A DNA stretch of 64,000 nt from Streptomyces cylindrosporus. Lineage in GTDB: Bacteria; Actinomycetota; Actinomycetes; Streptomycetales; Streptomycetaceae. Positions 1 to 8,393 of the stretch are shown in pieces (within the stretch, counting starts at the first letter, position 1; every line of letters begins with the position of its first letter). The notes beneath the pieces are model-generated. The model did no database searches and was not told the DNA's origin. It saw nothing but the letters and a program-made list of their open reading frames with translations. The translations under genes and the position numbers were made by a program. The DNA lies in contig NZ_JALDAY010000002.1 in assembly GCF_022698165.1 (NCBI RefSeq), positions 124,001 to 188,000 on the forward strand, in the 5' to 3' direction.

Positions 1-140
1 TGGACACCCCGGAGTTGACCACCGACACCGCCGCGACGGTGCTGGCGGCGGTGGGCGACGCGGTGATGGAACTGGAGGCCGTACGGCAGCGCAAGGCGAT
101 CGAGGACGCGGCCTTCGACAACGTCTGGCGCGGCTACTAG
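1..140 (+). CDS. 3' end of an unidentified protein (partial)
   Basis: An open frame enters from the left edge (first full codon at 3) and stops with TAG at 138-140. Only about 45 C-terminal residues are visible. They form a helical-looking, Ala/Glu-rich stretch ending in VWRGY. The family cannot be assigned from this fragment. The downstream deaminase gene starts 67 nt later on the same strand, so co-transcription is possible but not shown. Confidence 0.5.
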   Translation, partial: DTPELTTDTAATVLAAVGDAVMELEAVRQRKAIEDAAFDNVWRGY

Positions 141-207
141 GGCGGTTATTCGCTTGCGTGTCCTCGTCGCACGGGTGATCGTCGGCTGACACCCGACGAA
201 GGCGGAG

Positions 208-624
208 ATGATGACCACGCAGTCCCACCCCGTGGACCACGAACTCGTCGAGGCCGCGGCCGAGGTCGCGCGCACGCGCTGCCGGGGCGACAACCACACC
301 ATGGCGGCCGCGGCGCGCGCCGACGACGGCCGGATCATCACCGCGGTGAACGCCTACCACTTCACGGGCGGGCCCTGCGCCGAGATGGTCGTCATCGGCG
401 CGGCGGCCGCCCAGGGCGCCTATCAGTTGGACACGATCGTCGCCGTCGGGGACCGCGACCGCGGGGTCGTCCCTCCGTGCGGCCGGTGCCGCCAGGTCCT
501 GCTCGACTACTTCCCCGCCGTCAAGGTCGTCGTCGGGCAGGGCGACCGCGTCCGGGCCGTCCCCGTCGCCGCCCTGCTGCCCGAGAGCTACGTCTGGGCG
601 GACCACCAGGTCGAGGACGACTAG
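208..624 (+). CDS. Cytidine/blasticidin-S-deaminase-like zinc enzyme
   Basis: This 138-residue protein has the cytidine deaminase fold signature. A C-A-E motif (PCAEMVV, near residue 53) supplies one Zn ligand and the catalytic Glu, and P-C-G-x-C-R (near residue 90) supplies the other two Cys ligands. The size matches tetrameric cytidine or blasticidin-S deaminases. Such enzymes hydrolytically deaminate cytidine or related nucleosides in the cytosol; the exact substrate is not visible. The start is ATG 208 or ATG 211 behind a purine-rich GGCGGAG. The gene converges on a tetR gene, and the two stop codons share the bases CTAG. Confidence 0.8.
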   Translation: MMTTQSHPVDHELVEAAAEVARTRCRGDNHTMAAAARADDGRIITAVNAYHFTGGPCAEMVVIGAAAAQGAYQLDTIVAVGDRDRGVVPPCGRCRQVLLDYFPAVKVVVGQGDRVRAVPVAALLPESYVWADHQVEDD

Positions 625-1214
625 GAAGCGCCCAGCAGAGCACGGCAGTTGGCCCAGAGCGGACCGAGGCGCTGCGGGCTGTTGTAGAGCTTCGCGAACA
701 TCACCTGGCCCTCCAGCTGAGCCACCACCGCCCGCGCCGCCTCCCGGGTGTCCGCGACCCCGACCTCACCGCGCTCGCGGGCCTGGGCGACGACCGCCTC
801 GACCATGTCGACCTGCGCCTCGAAGATCTCCTGCAGCCGCGCGCGAACGGCCTCGGTCTGATTGCTCAGCTCCAGGGTGAGGTTGCCGAACAGACAGCCG
901 GACACACTGCCGCAGCCCTCCTGCACCGCCCGCTGCCCGGCCTCCGTCTCCACGAACAACTCCCGCAGCCGCTCCAGGGGTTCGGCGTCCGAGCCGAGCA
1001 CACGCGCCCAGTCGCTCCGCTGCGCCGCCCAGTGCTCGTCCACGACCGCGAGCGCCAGGGACTCCTTGGACTCGAAGAAGTAGTAGAAGCTCCCCTTCGG
1101 CACCCCGGCCGCCTTGCAGATCTCGGCCACGCCCAGCGCCGAGTAGCCGCGCTGCTCGATCAGCGAGCGGGCGGCCCCGAGGATCTTCTCCTTGGCGTCG
1201 CTGGTACGTCCCAT
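621..1214 (-). CDS. TetR/AcrR-family transcriptional regulator
   Basis: The 197-residue protein begins with a TetR-type helix-turn-helix (residues about 8-55, including GVAEICKAAGVPKGSFYYFF). The C-terminal ligand-binding domain carries GCLFGNLTLELS, as in NemR/AcuR-type repressors that respond to small electrophiles. That similarity suggests, but does not prove, a reactive-compound ligand. A near-palindrome lies 21 nt upstream of the ATG (1235-1251), consistent with autoregulation. No divergent target gene is adjacent, because the next gene upstream is also on the minus strand. Confidence 0.9.
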   Translation of the reverse strand: MGRTSDAKEKILGAARSLIEQRGYSALGVAEICKAAGVPKGSFYYFFESKESLALAVVDEHWAAQRSDWARVLGSDAEPLERLRELFVETEAGQRAVQEGCGSVSGCLFGNLTLELSNQTEAVRARLQEIFEAQVDMVEAVVAQARERGEVGVADTREAARAVVAQLEGQVMFAKLYNSPQRLGPLWANCRALLGAS

Positions 1215-1234
1215 GTCGCGAGTGTACGGAGGTA

Positions 1235-1251
1235 CTAGACCGGTCGGCTAG
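1235..1251. promoter_or_regulatory. Putative TetR operator
   Basis: The sequence CTAGACCGGTCGGCTAG is an imperfect inverted repeat, with CTAG at both ends and GACCG/CGGTC in the core. It resembles the TAGAC-centred operators described for NemR-like TetR proteins. It lies 21-37 nt upstream of the tetR start, where bound repressor would block transcription. The sequence is seen directly; its function is inferred. Confidence 0.5.
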
Positions 1252-1268
1252 CGATGGGGCGCCCGCGG

Positions 1269-1850
1269 TCACAGCAGCGGGAGCCCGTCCGCCTCCCGTC
1301 GCTCGAGCCGGGCCACCAGCTCCGCCGCCGACGCCTTGATGGTCTCCAGACCCGCCCTGCCCCAGGGCCGCGGCTCCACGTCGACCACGCACAACGTGCC
1401 GAGCACCATCCCCGTGCTGTCGATGAGCGGGGCGCCCAGATAGGAGCGGATGCCGAACTCGTCGACGACCGGGTTGCCCGCGAACCGCGGGTAGTCGCAG
1501 ACGTCCTCCAGGACCAGCGCCTTGCGCCGGACCACCACATGCGGGCAGAAGCCGTGGTCACGGGCGAGTTCGCGGCCCATCTCCGGCCTGCTCCCGTCGG
1601 GTTTCACGACGGGCAACGGCACGCCCGGGAGGTGCAGGCCCGCGAAGAACTGCCGGTTCTCGTCGATGAAGTTGACCATGGCGTACGGCGCACCGGTCAC
1701 CTCGGCGAGCCGGTCCGCGTAGGCGTCCAGGTCGGGGTCCGGGTGTTCGCCCAGGTGCAGTTGGCCGAGGCGGCGGGTGCGGGCGGGGGCCTCCTTGTCC
1801 TCCGGGGTGAGCAGCAGTCGGCCGGCCGGACGCGAGGGGTCGTACCTCAT
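1269..1850 (-). CDS. GAF-domain protein attached to a conservon
   Basis: A single GAF domain fills the 193-residue protein. Visible hallmarks are GAPYAMVNFIDENRQFFAG, GFCPHVV, GIRSYLGAPLIDSTGMVLGTLCVVD. GAF domains of this type bind small ligands or tetrapyrroles; no output domain is present. ATG 1850 was chosen because the MRYDPS start gives a family-length protein and avoids running into cvnD. It lies 55 nt after cvnD and is probably the last gene of the cvn operon. A sensor or adaptor role with the CvnD GTPase is inferred. Confidence 0.85.
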   Translation of the reverse strand: MRYDPSRPAGRLLLTPEDKEAPARTRRLGQLHLGEHPDPDLDAYADRLAEVTGAPYAMVNFIDENRQFFAGLHLPGVPLPVVKPDGSRPEMGRELARDHGFCPHVVVRRKALVLEDVCDYPRFAGNPVVDEFGIRSYLGAPLIDSTGMVLGTLCVVDVEPRPWGRAGLETIKASAAELVARLERREADGLPLL

Positions 1851-1905
1851 GGGCGGTCGCTGTGGACGTCGGTCATATATCAACTCCGTGGCGGGTGTGC
1901 GGGGT

Positions 1906-2505
1906 TCACATGTGGGCACCGTGGCTCGGCGCATGGGCCGGGGCGTGGGCGATGAGATGGCGTACGAGGGTGAGCAGGGTCTGGACGCCGGAGCTGGAGA
2001 TCCGGGCGTCGCAGCGCACGACCGGGATCTCCGGGGCGAGGTCGATGGCGGCCCGCACCTCCTCGGGGTCGTAGCGGTACGAGCCGTCGAACTCGTTGAT
2101 GGCGACGATGAAGCCGAGGCCGCGCTGCTCGAAGAAGTCGACGGCCGCGAAGCACTCCTCCAGGCGCCGGGTGTCGGCGAGGATGACCGCGCCGAGCGCG
2201 CCCTCGGAGAGTTCGTCCCACATGAACCAGAACCGCTCCTGTCCGGGCGTGCCGAACAGGTACAGCACATGTTCCGGATCCAGGGTGATGCGGCCGAAGT
2301 CCATGGCCACCGTCGTCTCGACCTTGTTCTCGATCCCGTCGAGGGAGTCGGTCGCGGCGCTGACCGTGGTGAGCAGCTCCTCCGTGCTGAGCGGCGCGAT
2401 CTCGCTGACCGCGCCCACGAAGGTCGTCTTGCCTACTCCGAAGCCTCCCGCGACCAGGATCTTGAGTGCGGTGGGGAAGGGGTCAGAGCTGTCGTCGTAG
2501 TCCAT
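1906..2505 (-). CDS. cvnD: Conservon Ras-like GTPase CvnD
   Basis: The 199-residue protein is the small G-protein of a Streptomyces conservon. It has the P-loop GGFGVGKTT (residues about 20-28), the switch-II motif GTPGQERF, and INEFD in place of the NKxD base-recognition motif, as usual in this family. Its start overlaps the end of cvnC by 23 bp, indicating translational coupling. In characterized conservons the GTPase works with CvnA, B and C in a membrane-associated complex that affects development and antibiotic output. Confidence 0.92.
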   Translation of the reverse strand: MDYDDSSDPFPTALKILVAGGFGVGKTTFVGAVSEIAPLSTEELLTTVSAATDSLDGIENKVETTVAMDFGRITLDPEHVLYLFGTPGQERFWFMWDELSEGALGAVILADTRRLEECFAAVDFFEQRGLGFIVAINEFDGSYRYDPEEVRAAIDLAPEIPVVRCDARISSSGVQTLLTLVRHLIAHAPAHAPSHGAHM

Positions 2506-2854
2506 CGAGCACTGCCTCCAGTAGGGCCCGGTCAGTCGGGTTGTGGTGGAACTCGGGTGGCTTGGTGGTGAGCGCCCCGCAGTCGACGAGGTCCGACAGC
2601 AGCACCTTGGTGACCACCGCCGGCAGCTTCAGATGGGCGGCGACCTCGGCGACCGAGACGGGTGCGCGGCACAGGTCGAGCGCCTGCTGGTGCTCGGGGC
2701 CGAGGTAGCCGAGGGGCGTGGCGCCGGTGGCCATCACATGCGACAGGAGGTCGAGGGCGATGGTCGGCCGGGTGCGGCCGTTGCTGACCGTGAAGGGGCG
2801 CACGAGCCGTCCGGCCGCGTCGTCGAGCCAGGGCCCGTCGCCGGCCGCCGCCAC
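2483..2854 (-). CDS. cvnC: Conservon DUF742 protein CvnC
   Basis: The 123-residue DUF742 protein has the family opening GPWLDDAAGRLVRPFTVSNGR and a winged-helix-like core (VSVAEVAAHLKLPAVVTKVLLSDL). GTG 2854 is the best start; TTG 2860 overlaps the cvnB stop and is an alternative. GAGG stands about 10 nt upstream. It sits between cvnB and cvnD and overlaps cvnD by 23 bp. Its role is as a partner in the Cvn complex. Confidence 0.9.
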   Translation of the reverse strand: MAAAGDGPWLDDAAGRLVRPFTVSNGRTRPTIALDLLSHVMATGATPLGYLGPEHQQALDLCRAPVSVAEVAAHLKLPAVVTKVLLSDLVDCGALTTKPPEFHHNPTDRALLEAVLDGLRRQL

Positions 2855-2856
2855 GC

Positions 2857-3291
2857 TCAAGGCCTCATCGCCGTGGGTTCGACGGCATGCTGTCGGGGTG
2901 CGGTCACCAGGTACGGGCGGACGCTCTTGACCAGCATGGCCATCTCGTAGCCGAGGACGGCCGCGTCGGCCTCGCGACCGGCCAGCACGGCGAGACAGGT
3001 GCCGGAGCCCGCGGTGGTCACGAACAGCAGGGTCGAGTCGAGTTCGACGACGACCTGGCGCACGTCGCCGCCGTCGCCGAAGCGGACGCCGGCGCTGCGG
3101 CCGAGTGAGTACAGGCCGGAGGCCAGCGCGGCCATGTGGTCGGCGCTGTCCGCGTCGAGGCCGTGGACCGACTTCACGAGCCCGTCGCAGGACAGGAGTA
3201 CCGCGCTGGTCGTGTGCGGTACGCGCTGCACGAGGCCGCTCATCAGCCAGTCGAGATCGGATACATGGCCGGTCGGCGCATCGCTCGCCAT
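2857..3291 (-). CDS. cvnB: Roadblock/LC7 protein CvnB
   Basis: This is a 144-residue Roadblock/LC7-domain protein (DLDWLMSGLVQRVPHTTSAV; AALASGLYSLGRSAG). Such proteins act as scaffolds or GTPase regulators in conservons. ATG 3291 is preferred because AAGGAG lies 10 nt upstream and it gives the usual family length. ATG 3381, which overlaps the cvnA stop as ATGA, is possible but would add 30 low-complexity residues. Confidence 0.9.
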   Translation of the reverse strand: MASDAPTGHVSDLDWLMSGLVQRVPHTTSAVLLSCDGLVKSVHGLDADSADHMAALASGLYSLGRSAGVRFGDGGDVRQVVVELDSTLLFVTTAGSGTCLAVLAGREADAAVLGYEMAMLVKSVRPYLVTAPRQHAVEPTAMRP

Positions 3292-3377
3292 GGTGGATCG
3301 ACTCCTTGGGGTCCGAAGGTCTGCGGGAGCGGTGGGGACGGGGGCGGGGGTGCGAACGGAGGTGGGGGCTGGGCTGC

Positions 3378-5807
3378 TCATCCGGCTGGTGCGCTCCCGT
3401 CGTGCCGGGTGGGATGGTCGACACCGCGCGCGGCCGCGGGACGCGCCTCGGCTATGTGCGCCGGGTCCATGGGAGTTACGTCCATGCTGTGCGGCGGGGT
3501 GGTGGCGCTGACGTCCGTGCGGAGTGCGTCCAGGTGAGGGGTCGGAACCCTGGGGAGGGATCCTGTGTGGGTCGGCTCCATAGGGTCCATTGGGTCCATG
3601 GGGGTGGGCTCCATGTGGCCGCGGTCCATGTGTCCTGGCCCCATGTGGGCGCGATCCATGTCGGCCGGTTCCATGGACACCGACGGCGGCATGGGCGCGG
3701 TCCGGGTGTGTGCCGCCGGTGTGTCCGACGTCAAAGCGTCCTCCGCCTCCAGGTGCTGCTGGGCCTCGGCCAGGCCGATGCCCCGCTGGAAGGCCGCCAT
3801 CAGGCCGGGGTCGTGGCCTGCGGCCGGGTACTCGGCGTCCTGGCGGGGCGCCGGGCCGTCGCGGAGCTGGGGCGCGATGTGTTCCTGGGCGCGGCGGCGG
3901 GGCAGTTGGGGCTTGCCCATGGTGCCGCGGACCGGCCCGGTGCGGGGCCTCGGCGGGGTGACCGAGTGCTCGGCGACGAGCCGCCGGTCGTCGGCCCGGA
4001 TACCGGGCAGCGCCTCGGCCGGATTGGCCCGCTCCTCGTGATGCCCGCGCACGGGCAGAGGCGCCGGCGCGCCGCCGTCGGCCGCCCGACTCCCGTCGGC
4101 TGCCCCACCGCCACCGCCACCGACCGGCATGCCGCCACCGCCGGACATGGTCCCACCAGGCACGGGCACCCCGGGCGCAGCCGGATCCGCCGCGCCCCCG
4201 CCCCCCTGCATGTGGCTGCTGTGCATCCCGCTGCTTTGCACGCCACCGTCCGACGCCGGGCCGCCGTGCGCCAACCCGTCGCGCACCCCGCCGGCCGCCA
4301 CACCGCCACCCGGCATCGCACCGCCCGGCACTGCCCCGTCGCGCATCGCGCCATTCGGCGCCGCGCCCCCGCGTGCCGCCCCGTTGAGCGGCGTGCCGCC
4401 CGGCATGGCTGCATTCGGCGTCGGGGTGGTGGCGGGCCGGGCGTTCTCCCACCGCTCCCCTCGGCGTGGTGCGGGGGGTGGGGGTGTGACGCGTCGGCCG
4501 GAGAGTGTCTCGGGGCCAGGGCCGGCCGCGGTCTGCGGGCGGGGCTGGCCGGGGGGTCCCGGCACGCCCTGCGGCTGCGGGGCCGTCCCGGGCACTCCCG
4601 GCGTCGAGCCGAGCAGTCCCTGGGGTACGACGAGCACCGCCTGCACACCGCCGTAGATGTTGGTCTGCAGCCGGACGTTGATGCCGTGCCGCCGGGCCAG
4701 CTGCGAGACCACGAACAGTCCGATCCGGCCGTCCGCCAGCAGGCTCGCGACGTTGACCTGGTCGGGGTCGGAGAGCAGGGTGTTCATCTTCTTCTGCTCG
4801 GCGACGGGCATGCCGAGCCCCCGGTCCTCGACCTCGACCGCGAGCCCCGAGGTGACGAGGTTGGCGCGGAGCAGGACCTGGGTGTGCGGCGCGGAGAACA
4901 CCGTGGCGTTCTCGACGAGTTCGGCCAGCAGGTGGATGACGTCGGCGACGGCGTGCCCGCGCAGGGTCCCGTCGATCGGCGGCACCAGCTTGACCCGCGA
5001 GTACTGCTCGACCTCGGCGATGGCGGAGCGCAGCACCTCGGTCATGGAGACGGGGTGGCTCCACTGCCGCCGGGAGACCGCGCCGCCGAGCACCGCGAGG
5101 TTCTCGGCGTGGCGCCGGATGCGGGTGGCGAGGTGGTCGACGTGGAAGAGGCCCTTGAGCAGGTCGGGGTCCTCGATCTCGTTCTCCAGCTCGTCGAGGA
5201 TCGAGATCTCCCGGTGCACCAGGGACTGCAGCCGCCGGGCGAGGTTGACGAAGACCTCCAGCTTCTGTTCGCTGCCCGCCTGGCTGGAGAGCTGGGCGGC
5301 CTGGACGACGGCGGTGACGGCGCCGTCGTGCGCACGGGCCAGATCGGCGGCGAGCAGCTCGAAGTCGTCCGCGTCCTCGGGCGGCCCGCCGCGCGGCTTG
5401 CGCTGGGGCGGGGCCTCGCCCTGGCGCAGGGCGTCGACGAGGGCGCGCAGGTCGGCCTCGCCCCGGGCGCTGCGGCGGCGCAGGGCCCCGACGCGGTCGC
5501 TGACGGCCTTGGCCGCGCGGTCGGCGGCCACGGCCGCGATCACGATGGCGGCCAGGGCCACGGAGACCGCGCCGGCGAGCACGCCCCACAGCGGGAGACC
5601 GGGCCGGGCGCCGGTCGAGCGGACCGTGAACAGCACGGCCGCGCCGGCGCTCAGGGCTACCGCGATGGGCGGCAGCACGGCCAGCCGCAGCAGCTGGGGC
5701 CGTATGTGGGCCTCGGGCAGCGAGGGAACGGGGCGGGCGACGGGCCGTCCGTGCCGTCCGCCCTCGCGGCGGTCTGCGCGTGCGGCCGGTGCGCGGAGGT
5801 GAGACAT
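3378..5807 (-). CDS. cvnA: Conservon histidine-kinase-like sensor CvnA
   Basis: An 809-residue membrane protein with two transmembrane segments (about 37-63 and 72-98). A dimerisation-like region (HVDHLATRIRRHAENL) follows, then a GHKL ATPase domain with N-box LLAELVENA, G1 box DRGLGM and GRIGLFVVSQLARRHG. The last 400 residues or so are low complexity: Pro/Gly-rich, then a tract in which Met recurs every 3-4 residues with Asp, Pro and His. ATG 5807 has GAGGA 5-6 nt upstream. It is the first gene of the cvnABCD operon and probably senses an envelope signal. Confidence 0.9.
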   Translation of the reverse strand: MSHLRAPAARADRREGGRHGRPVARPVPSLPEAHIRPQLLRLAVLPPIAVALSAGAAVLFTVRSTGARPGLPLWGVLAGAVSVALAAIVIAAVAADRAAKAVSDRVGALRRRSARGEADLRALVDALRQGEAPPQRKPRGGPPEDADDFELLAADLARAHDGAVTAVVQAAQLSSQAGSEQKLEVFVNLARRLQSLVHREISILDELENEIEDPDLLKGLFHVDHLATRIRRHAENLAVLGGAVSRRQWSHPVSMTEVLRSAIAEVEQYSRVKLVPPIDGTLRGHAVADVIHLLAELVENATVFSAPHTQVLLRANLVTSGLAVEVEDRGLGMPVAEQKKMNTLLSDPDQVNVASLLADGRIGLFVVSQLARRHGINVRLQTNIYGGVQAVLVVPQGLLGSTPGVPGTAPQPQGVPGPPGQPRPQTAAGPGPETLSGRRVTPPPPAPRRGERWENARPATTPTPNAAMPGGTPLNGAARGGAAPNGAMRDGAVPGGAMPGGGVAAGGVRDGLAHGGPASDGGVQSSGMHSSHMQGGGGAADPAAPGVPVPGGTMSGGGGMPVGGGGGGAADGSRAADGGAPAPLPVRGHHEERANPAEALPGIRADDRRLVAEHSVTPPRPRTGPVRGTMGKPQLPRRRAQEHIAPQLRDGPAPRQDAEYPAAGHDPGLMAAFQRGIGLAEAQQHLEAEDALTSDTPAAHTRTAPMPPSVSMEPADMDRAHMGPGHMDRGHMEPTPMDPMDPMEPTHTGSLPRVPTPHLDALRTDVSATTPPHSMDVTPMDPAHIAEARPAAARGVDHPTRHDGSAPAG

Positions 5808-6202
5808 CGGTGTCCTCGTCGTACTGGTCCGTCGGTGCCTGGGCGCGGTCTGCGCGGTTCGGGCAGGCGTTGCCCGATGGACACTCACAGTAGTCGCCAA
5901 CGCATCATGTGCGGTGGGCAGTTGACAAAGTCCCACGCGCAGCGTCCCGCTCTGGTATGAGGCGTCGTACGACAGACCGATAAACCCAGCGGGCGGCCGG
6001 TCCGACTGGGCAAGGAAGCGATCAGAGCTGGTCAGAAGCGGACGCTCGAAAATGCCGGGGGCCGGGGAGCGGTTGCTCCCCGGCCCTCGCCGTTTGCCGG
6101 TATCCGTCCGGTCCGCGTCCCGACCGGACCGTTTCGGGTCCTACCTTGCCCCTCGGAGTCCTCCCCCGAACGTCACTGTCCGTGTCAACCGCGAAGGCCG
6201 GC
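5808..6202. other. Intergenic region upstream of cvnA
   Basis: No convincing gene is seen. The stretch should carry the cvnA promoter, though no clear -10/-35 pair stands out, and it holds the strong hairpin listed at 6059-6086. Confidence 0.5.
6059..6086. terminator. Strong GC hairpin terminator
   Basis: A perfect 12-bp stem (6059-6070 with 6075-6086) closes a GGTT loop. It sits downstream of the VOC gene on the minus strand, separating it from cvnA. There is no long U tract, which is usual for Streptomyces terminators. Confidence 0.7.
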
Positions 6203-6613
6203 TCACGCCTTCGGCTGGGTGAAGCGGATGCTGTTGCCGAAGGGGTCGCGCAGCGCGCAGTCGATCCCGTACGGCCGCTCGGTGGGCTCCTCGGTGAACT
6301 CGACGCCCTTCGCCTTGAGGGTCTCGTACGTCTTGCGGCAGTCGTCGGTGCCGAAGATCAGGTAGCCGCCCGTCGCGCCCTTGGTGAGCAGTTCGCGGAC
6401 CTGCTCGGCGGTCTCCTCGGACAGCCGCGGCGGTCCGGGGCGCTCCAGGAGGATCTCGCGGTCGGGGTGGCCGGGGACGCTGACGGTGAGCCAGCGCATG
6501 ATGCCGAGATCGGCGTCGGTGTTGACCTCCAGGCCGAGCTTGCCAACGTAGAAGTCGATGGCCTCGTCCTGGTCGAGGACGTAGATCTGCGAGTGCGTGA
6601 TGGCTGTGAACAT
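6203..6613 (-). CDS. VOC/glyoxalase-family protein
   Basis: About 136 residues with the vicinal-oxygen-chelate fold: paired beta-alpha-beta units, ITHSQIYVLDQDEAIDFYVGKLGLEV at the start and DPFGNSIRFTQPKA at the end. Members include glyoxalases, dioxygenases and antibiotic-binding proteins; the substrate is unknown. ATG 6613 gives the usual family N-terminus; ATG 6619 and GTG 6622 are in frame upstream and no clear ribosome site decides. It probably forms an operon with the AraC gene just upstream. Confidence 0.82.
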   Translation of the reverse strand: MFTAITHSQIYVLDQDEAIDFYVGKLGLEVNTDADLGIMRWLTVSVPGHPDREILLERPGPPRLSEETAEQVRELLTKGATGGYLIFGTDDCRKTYETLKAKGVEFTEEPTERPYGIDCALRDPFGNSIRFTQPKA

Positions 6614-6676
6614 GGGCATCACGCTACGACGCGGGCCCCGCGAAAACTTATCCAGAACTGCTCTGTCGGCCGGCCG

Positions 6677-7069
6677 TCAGGCGCCCGGCCGCAGCCAGGC
6701 CATGGTGAAGCAGGTGGGCACGTCCACGGCCACCGCCTGCTTGCGGTACTCGCGCGGCGAGCGGCCGACGATGTCGCGGAAGGTGCGGCTGAAGGTGCCC
6801 GGGCTGCCGAAGCCGACGTCGAAGCAGATGTCCGTGACGCTGCGGTCGGTCTCCCGCAGCAGGAACATCGCGCGCTCGACCCGGCGGCGCTGCAGGTAGC
6901 GGTGCGGGGTCTCGCCGAAGGTGGCCCGGAAGGTGCGGCTGAAGTGGGCCGGGGAGACATGCGCGATCCGCGCCAGGTCCGGCACGTCCAGCGGCTGCGC
7001 GTAGGCGCGGTCCATGGCGTCCCGGGCCCGGAGCATCCGGCGGTTGCTCTCCTCTGCGGCGCGGCTCAC
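6677..7069 (-). CDS. AraC-family transcriptional regulator (DNA-binding domain only)
   Basis: The 130-residue protein is almost entirely the AraC double helix-turn-helix: DVPDLARIAHVSPAHFSRTF and SVTDICFDVGFGSPGTFSRTF, followed by GRSPREYR. It lacks the usual N-terminal ligand domain. It lies directly upstream of the VOC gene on the same strand. The pairing is common in Streptomyces and suggests joint expression. Confidence 0.88.
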   Translation of the reverse strand: MSRAAEESNRRMLRARDAMDRAYAQPLDVPDLARIAHVSPAHFSRTFRATFGETPHRYLQRRRVERAMFLLRETDRSVTDICFDVGFGSPGTFSRTFRDIVGRSPREYRKQAVAVDVPTCFTMAWLRPGA

Positions 7070-7191
7070 GGCCCCATCACATCACGGATCGCCCCTGGTG
7101 GAGAGGGATCACGGCTAGCCTGACGGGAGGACGTGACCACCCGTTCACTGCCGGGCCCGGGTCCGCGGCGGCCCGGGCGGAAGGAGCCGCC

Positions 7192-7578
7192 ATGGAGCGC
7201 CGAGACGACGAGGTCGTCGTCGTACGACCCGGTGACCGCAGGCCGGGGCCGAGCACACCGGGGATGGACCGGCAGGAGGCGTTCGCCACCGAGGGCACGT
7301 GGTCGGGGTTCGTGCGCACGGATGCCGGGACGGTCTCCGGCTGGCATCACCACGGCGAGTACGAGTCGGTGATCTACGTCCTGACGGGCTCCCTGCGGAT
7401 GGAGTTCGGCCCGGACGGCTCACGCGTCCTGGAGGCGGGTCCCGGGGACTTCGTGTACGTCCCGAAGGGCGCCGTGCACCGCGAGGGCAACCCCACGTCG
7501 GAGCCGGCCGACATCATCGTCATGCGGTCCGGGACCGGGCAGTCCACGTTCAATGTCGACGGGCCCGAGCATTCCTGA
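7192..7578 (+). CDS. Cupin-domain protein
   Basis: A 128-residue single-domain cupin. Motif 1 is WHHHGEYESVIYVLTGSL (His and Glu metal ligands) and motif 2 is GDFVYVPKGAVHREGNP. The start has a strong AAGGAG 6 nt upstream. Small cupins of this kind bind a metal and serve as enzymes or sensors; the reaction cannot be read from sequence. Its 3' end overlaps the oppositely oriented DUF429 gene by 29 bp. Confidence 0.85.
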   Translation: MERRDDEVVVVRPGDRRPGPSTPGMDRQEAFATEGTWSGFVRTDAGTVSGWHHHGEYESVIYVLTGSLRMEFGPDGSRVLEAGPGDFVYVPKGAVHREGNPTSEPADIIVMRSGTGQSTFNVDGPEHS

Positions 7579-8359
7579 GTACGGCGAGGTCGCCGGCCGG
7601 CAGATGGATCCAGCCCTCCTGCGCTGCGACCGAGGACTCGGCCGGCGTGCGCGGCCACCCGGTGTGCCCGGCCAGGACGGCACGGGCGACCAGCGCGCAC
7701 ACCAGGGCGTCGAGATGGTCGTGGCTGTCGGCGCACCGCTCGCGCACGGGCTCGGGCAGGCTCAGTCCGAGGCCCGTCTCCAGTGAGTGGAGGATGTGCT
7801 CCCGGACCTCGCGGGCTTCGGGTCCGGCGTTCTTGTAGCTGCGGGCCGGGCGGATCCCCCACAACCGCAGCGCCGCCGCGGGATACACCTCGGCGACCGG
7901 CCCCGACCCGTCCCGGGGCACCGGCGCACCGGCCGCGGCGAGGGCGTCGAGGAGGCGGGCGGCGCGCAGGGCGACCACGCCCAGCAGGTCGGTGGAGACG
8001 GACAGGGGCGGCCTCATCGAGGTCGCCTTCCAGGTGAGGTCGTCGGTCAGCCGGAACCGCAGCGGGTCGAGCCCCGGCCTGCCGTCCGCCCGCGCCTCGA
8101 ACCGGTCCGGGACCGGCAGCCGTACGCCCTGATGGTGGGCGAGCACGGTCGCTACGAAGTCCGAGGGCCACCCCAGCGGACAGTCGAGCCCCGTCTTGTC
8201 GGCGTCCCGGACCAGCGCCAGCAGTTCCTCGTCCCCGTCCGGGACGAGGAACTCCACGTCAAGGGCGCCCTCGTCGCTCCAGACCACCCGGCACACCGCG
8301 GTGCGCCGTGCACTCGCGGCCAGATCGACGCCGACGGTGACGGCCCGCTCCCGCTCCAT
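7550..8359 (-). CDS. DUF429-family protein (RNase H-like fold)
   Basis: The 269-residue protein starts VTVGVDLAASARRTAVCRV, the first strand and acidic residue of the RNase-H-like DUF429 fold. It continues with GLDCPLGWP, VAEVYPAAALRLWG and a distal DHLDALVCALVARA helix. Predicted cytosolic; no activity is established for the family. It is convergent with the cupin gene. Confidence 0.85.
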   Translation of the reverse strand: MERERAVTVGVDLAASARRTAVCRVVWSDEGALDVEFLVPDGDEELLALVRDADKTGLDCPLGWPSDFVATVLAHHQGVRLPVPDRFEARADGRPGLDPLRFRLTDDLTWKATSMRPPLSVSTDLLGVVALRAARLLDALAAAGAPVPRDGSGPVAEVYPAAALRLWGIRPARSYKNAGPEAREVREHILHSLETGLGLSLPEPVRERCADSHDHLDALVCALVARAVLAGHTGWPRTPAESSVAAQEGWIHLPAGDLAVLRNARARRH

Positions 8360-8393
8360 GCAGGGGATCCTCCCGCAGCCGCTCCCGGACGCC

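Noticed and set aside
3105..5960. A 951-codon open frame on the plus strand, antisense to cvnA and cvnB
   Set aside because: It mirrors the GC-rich codon bias of the opposite strand, has no domain and covers well-identified conservon genes.
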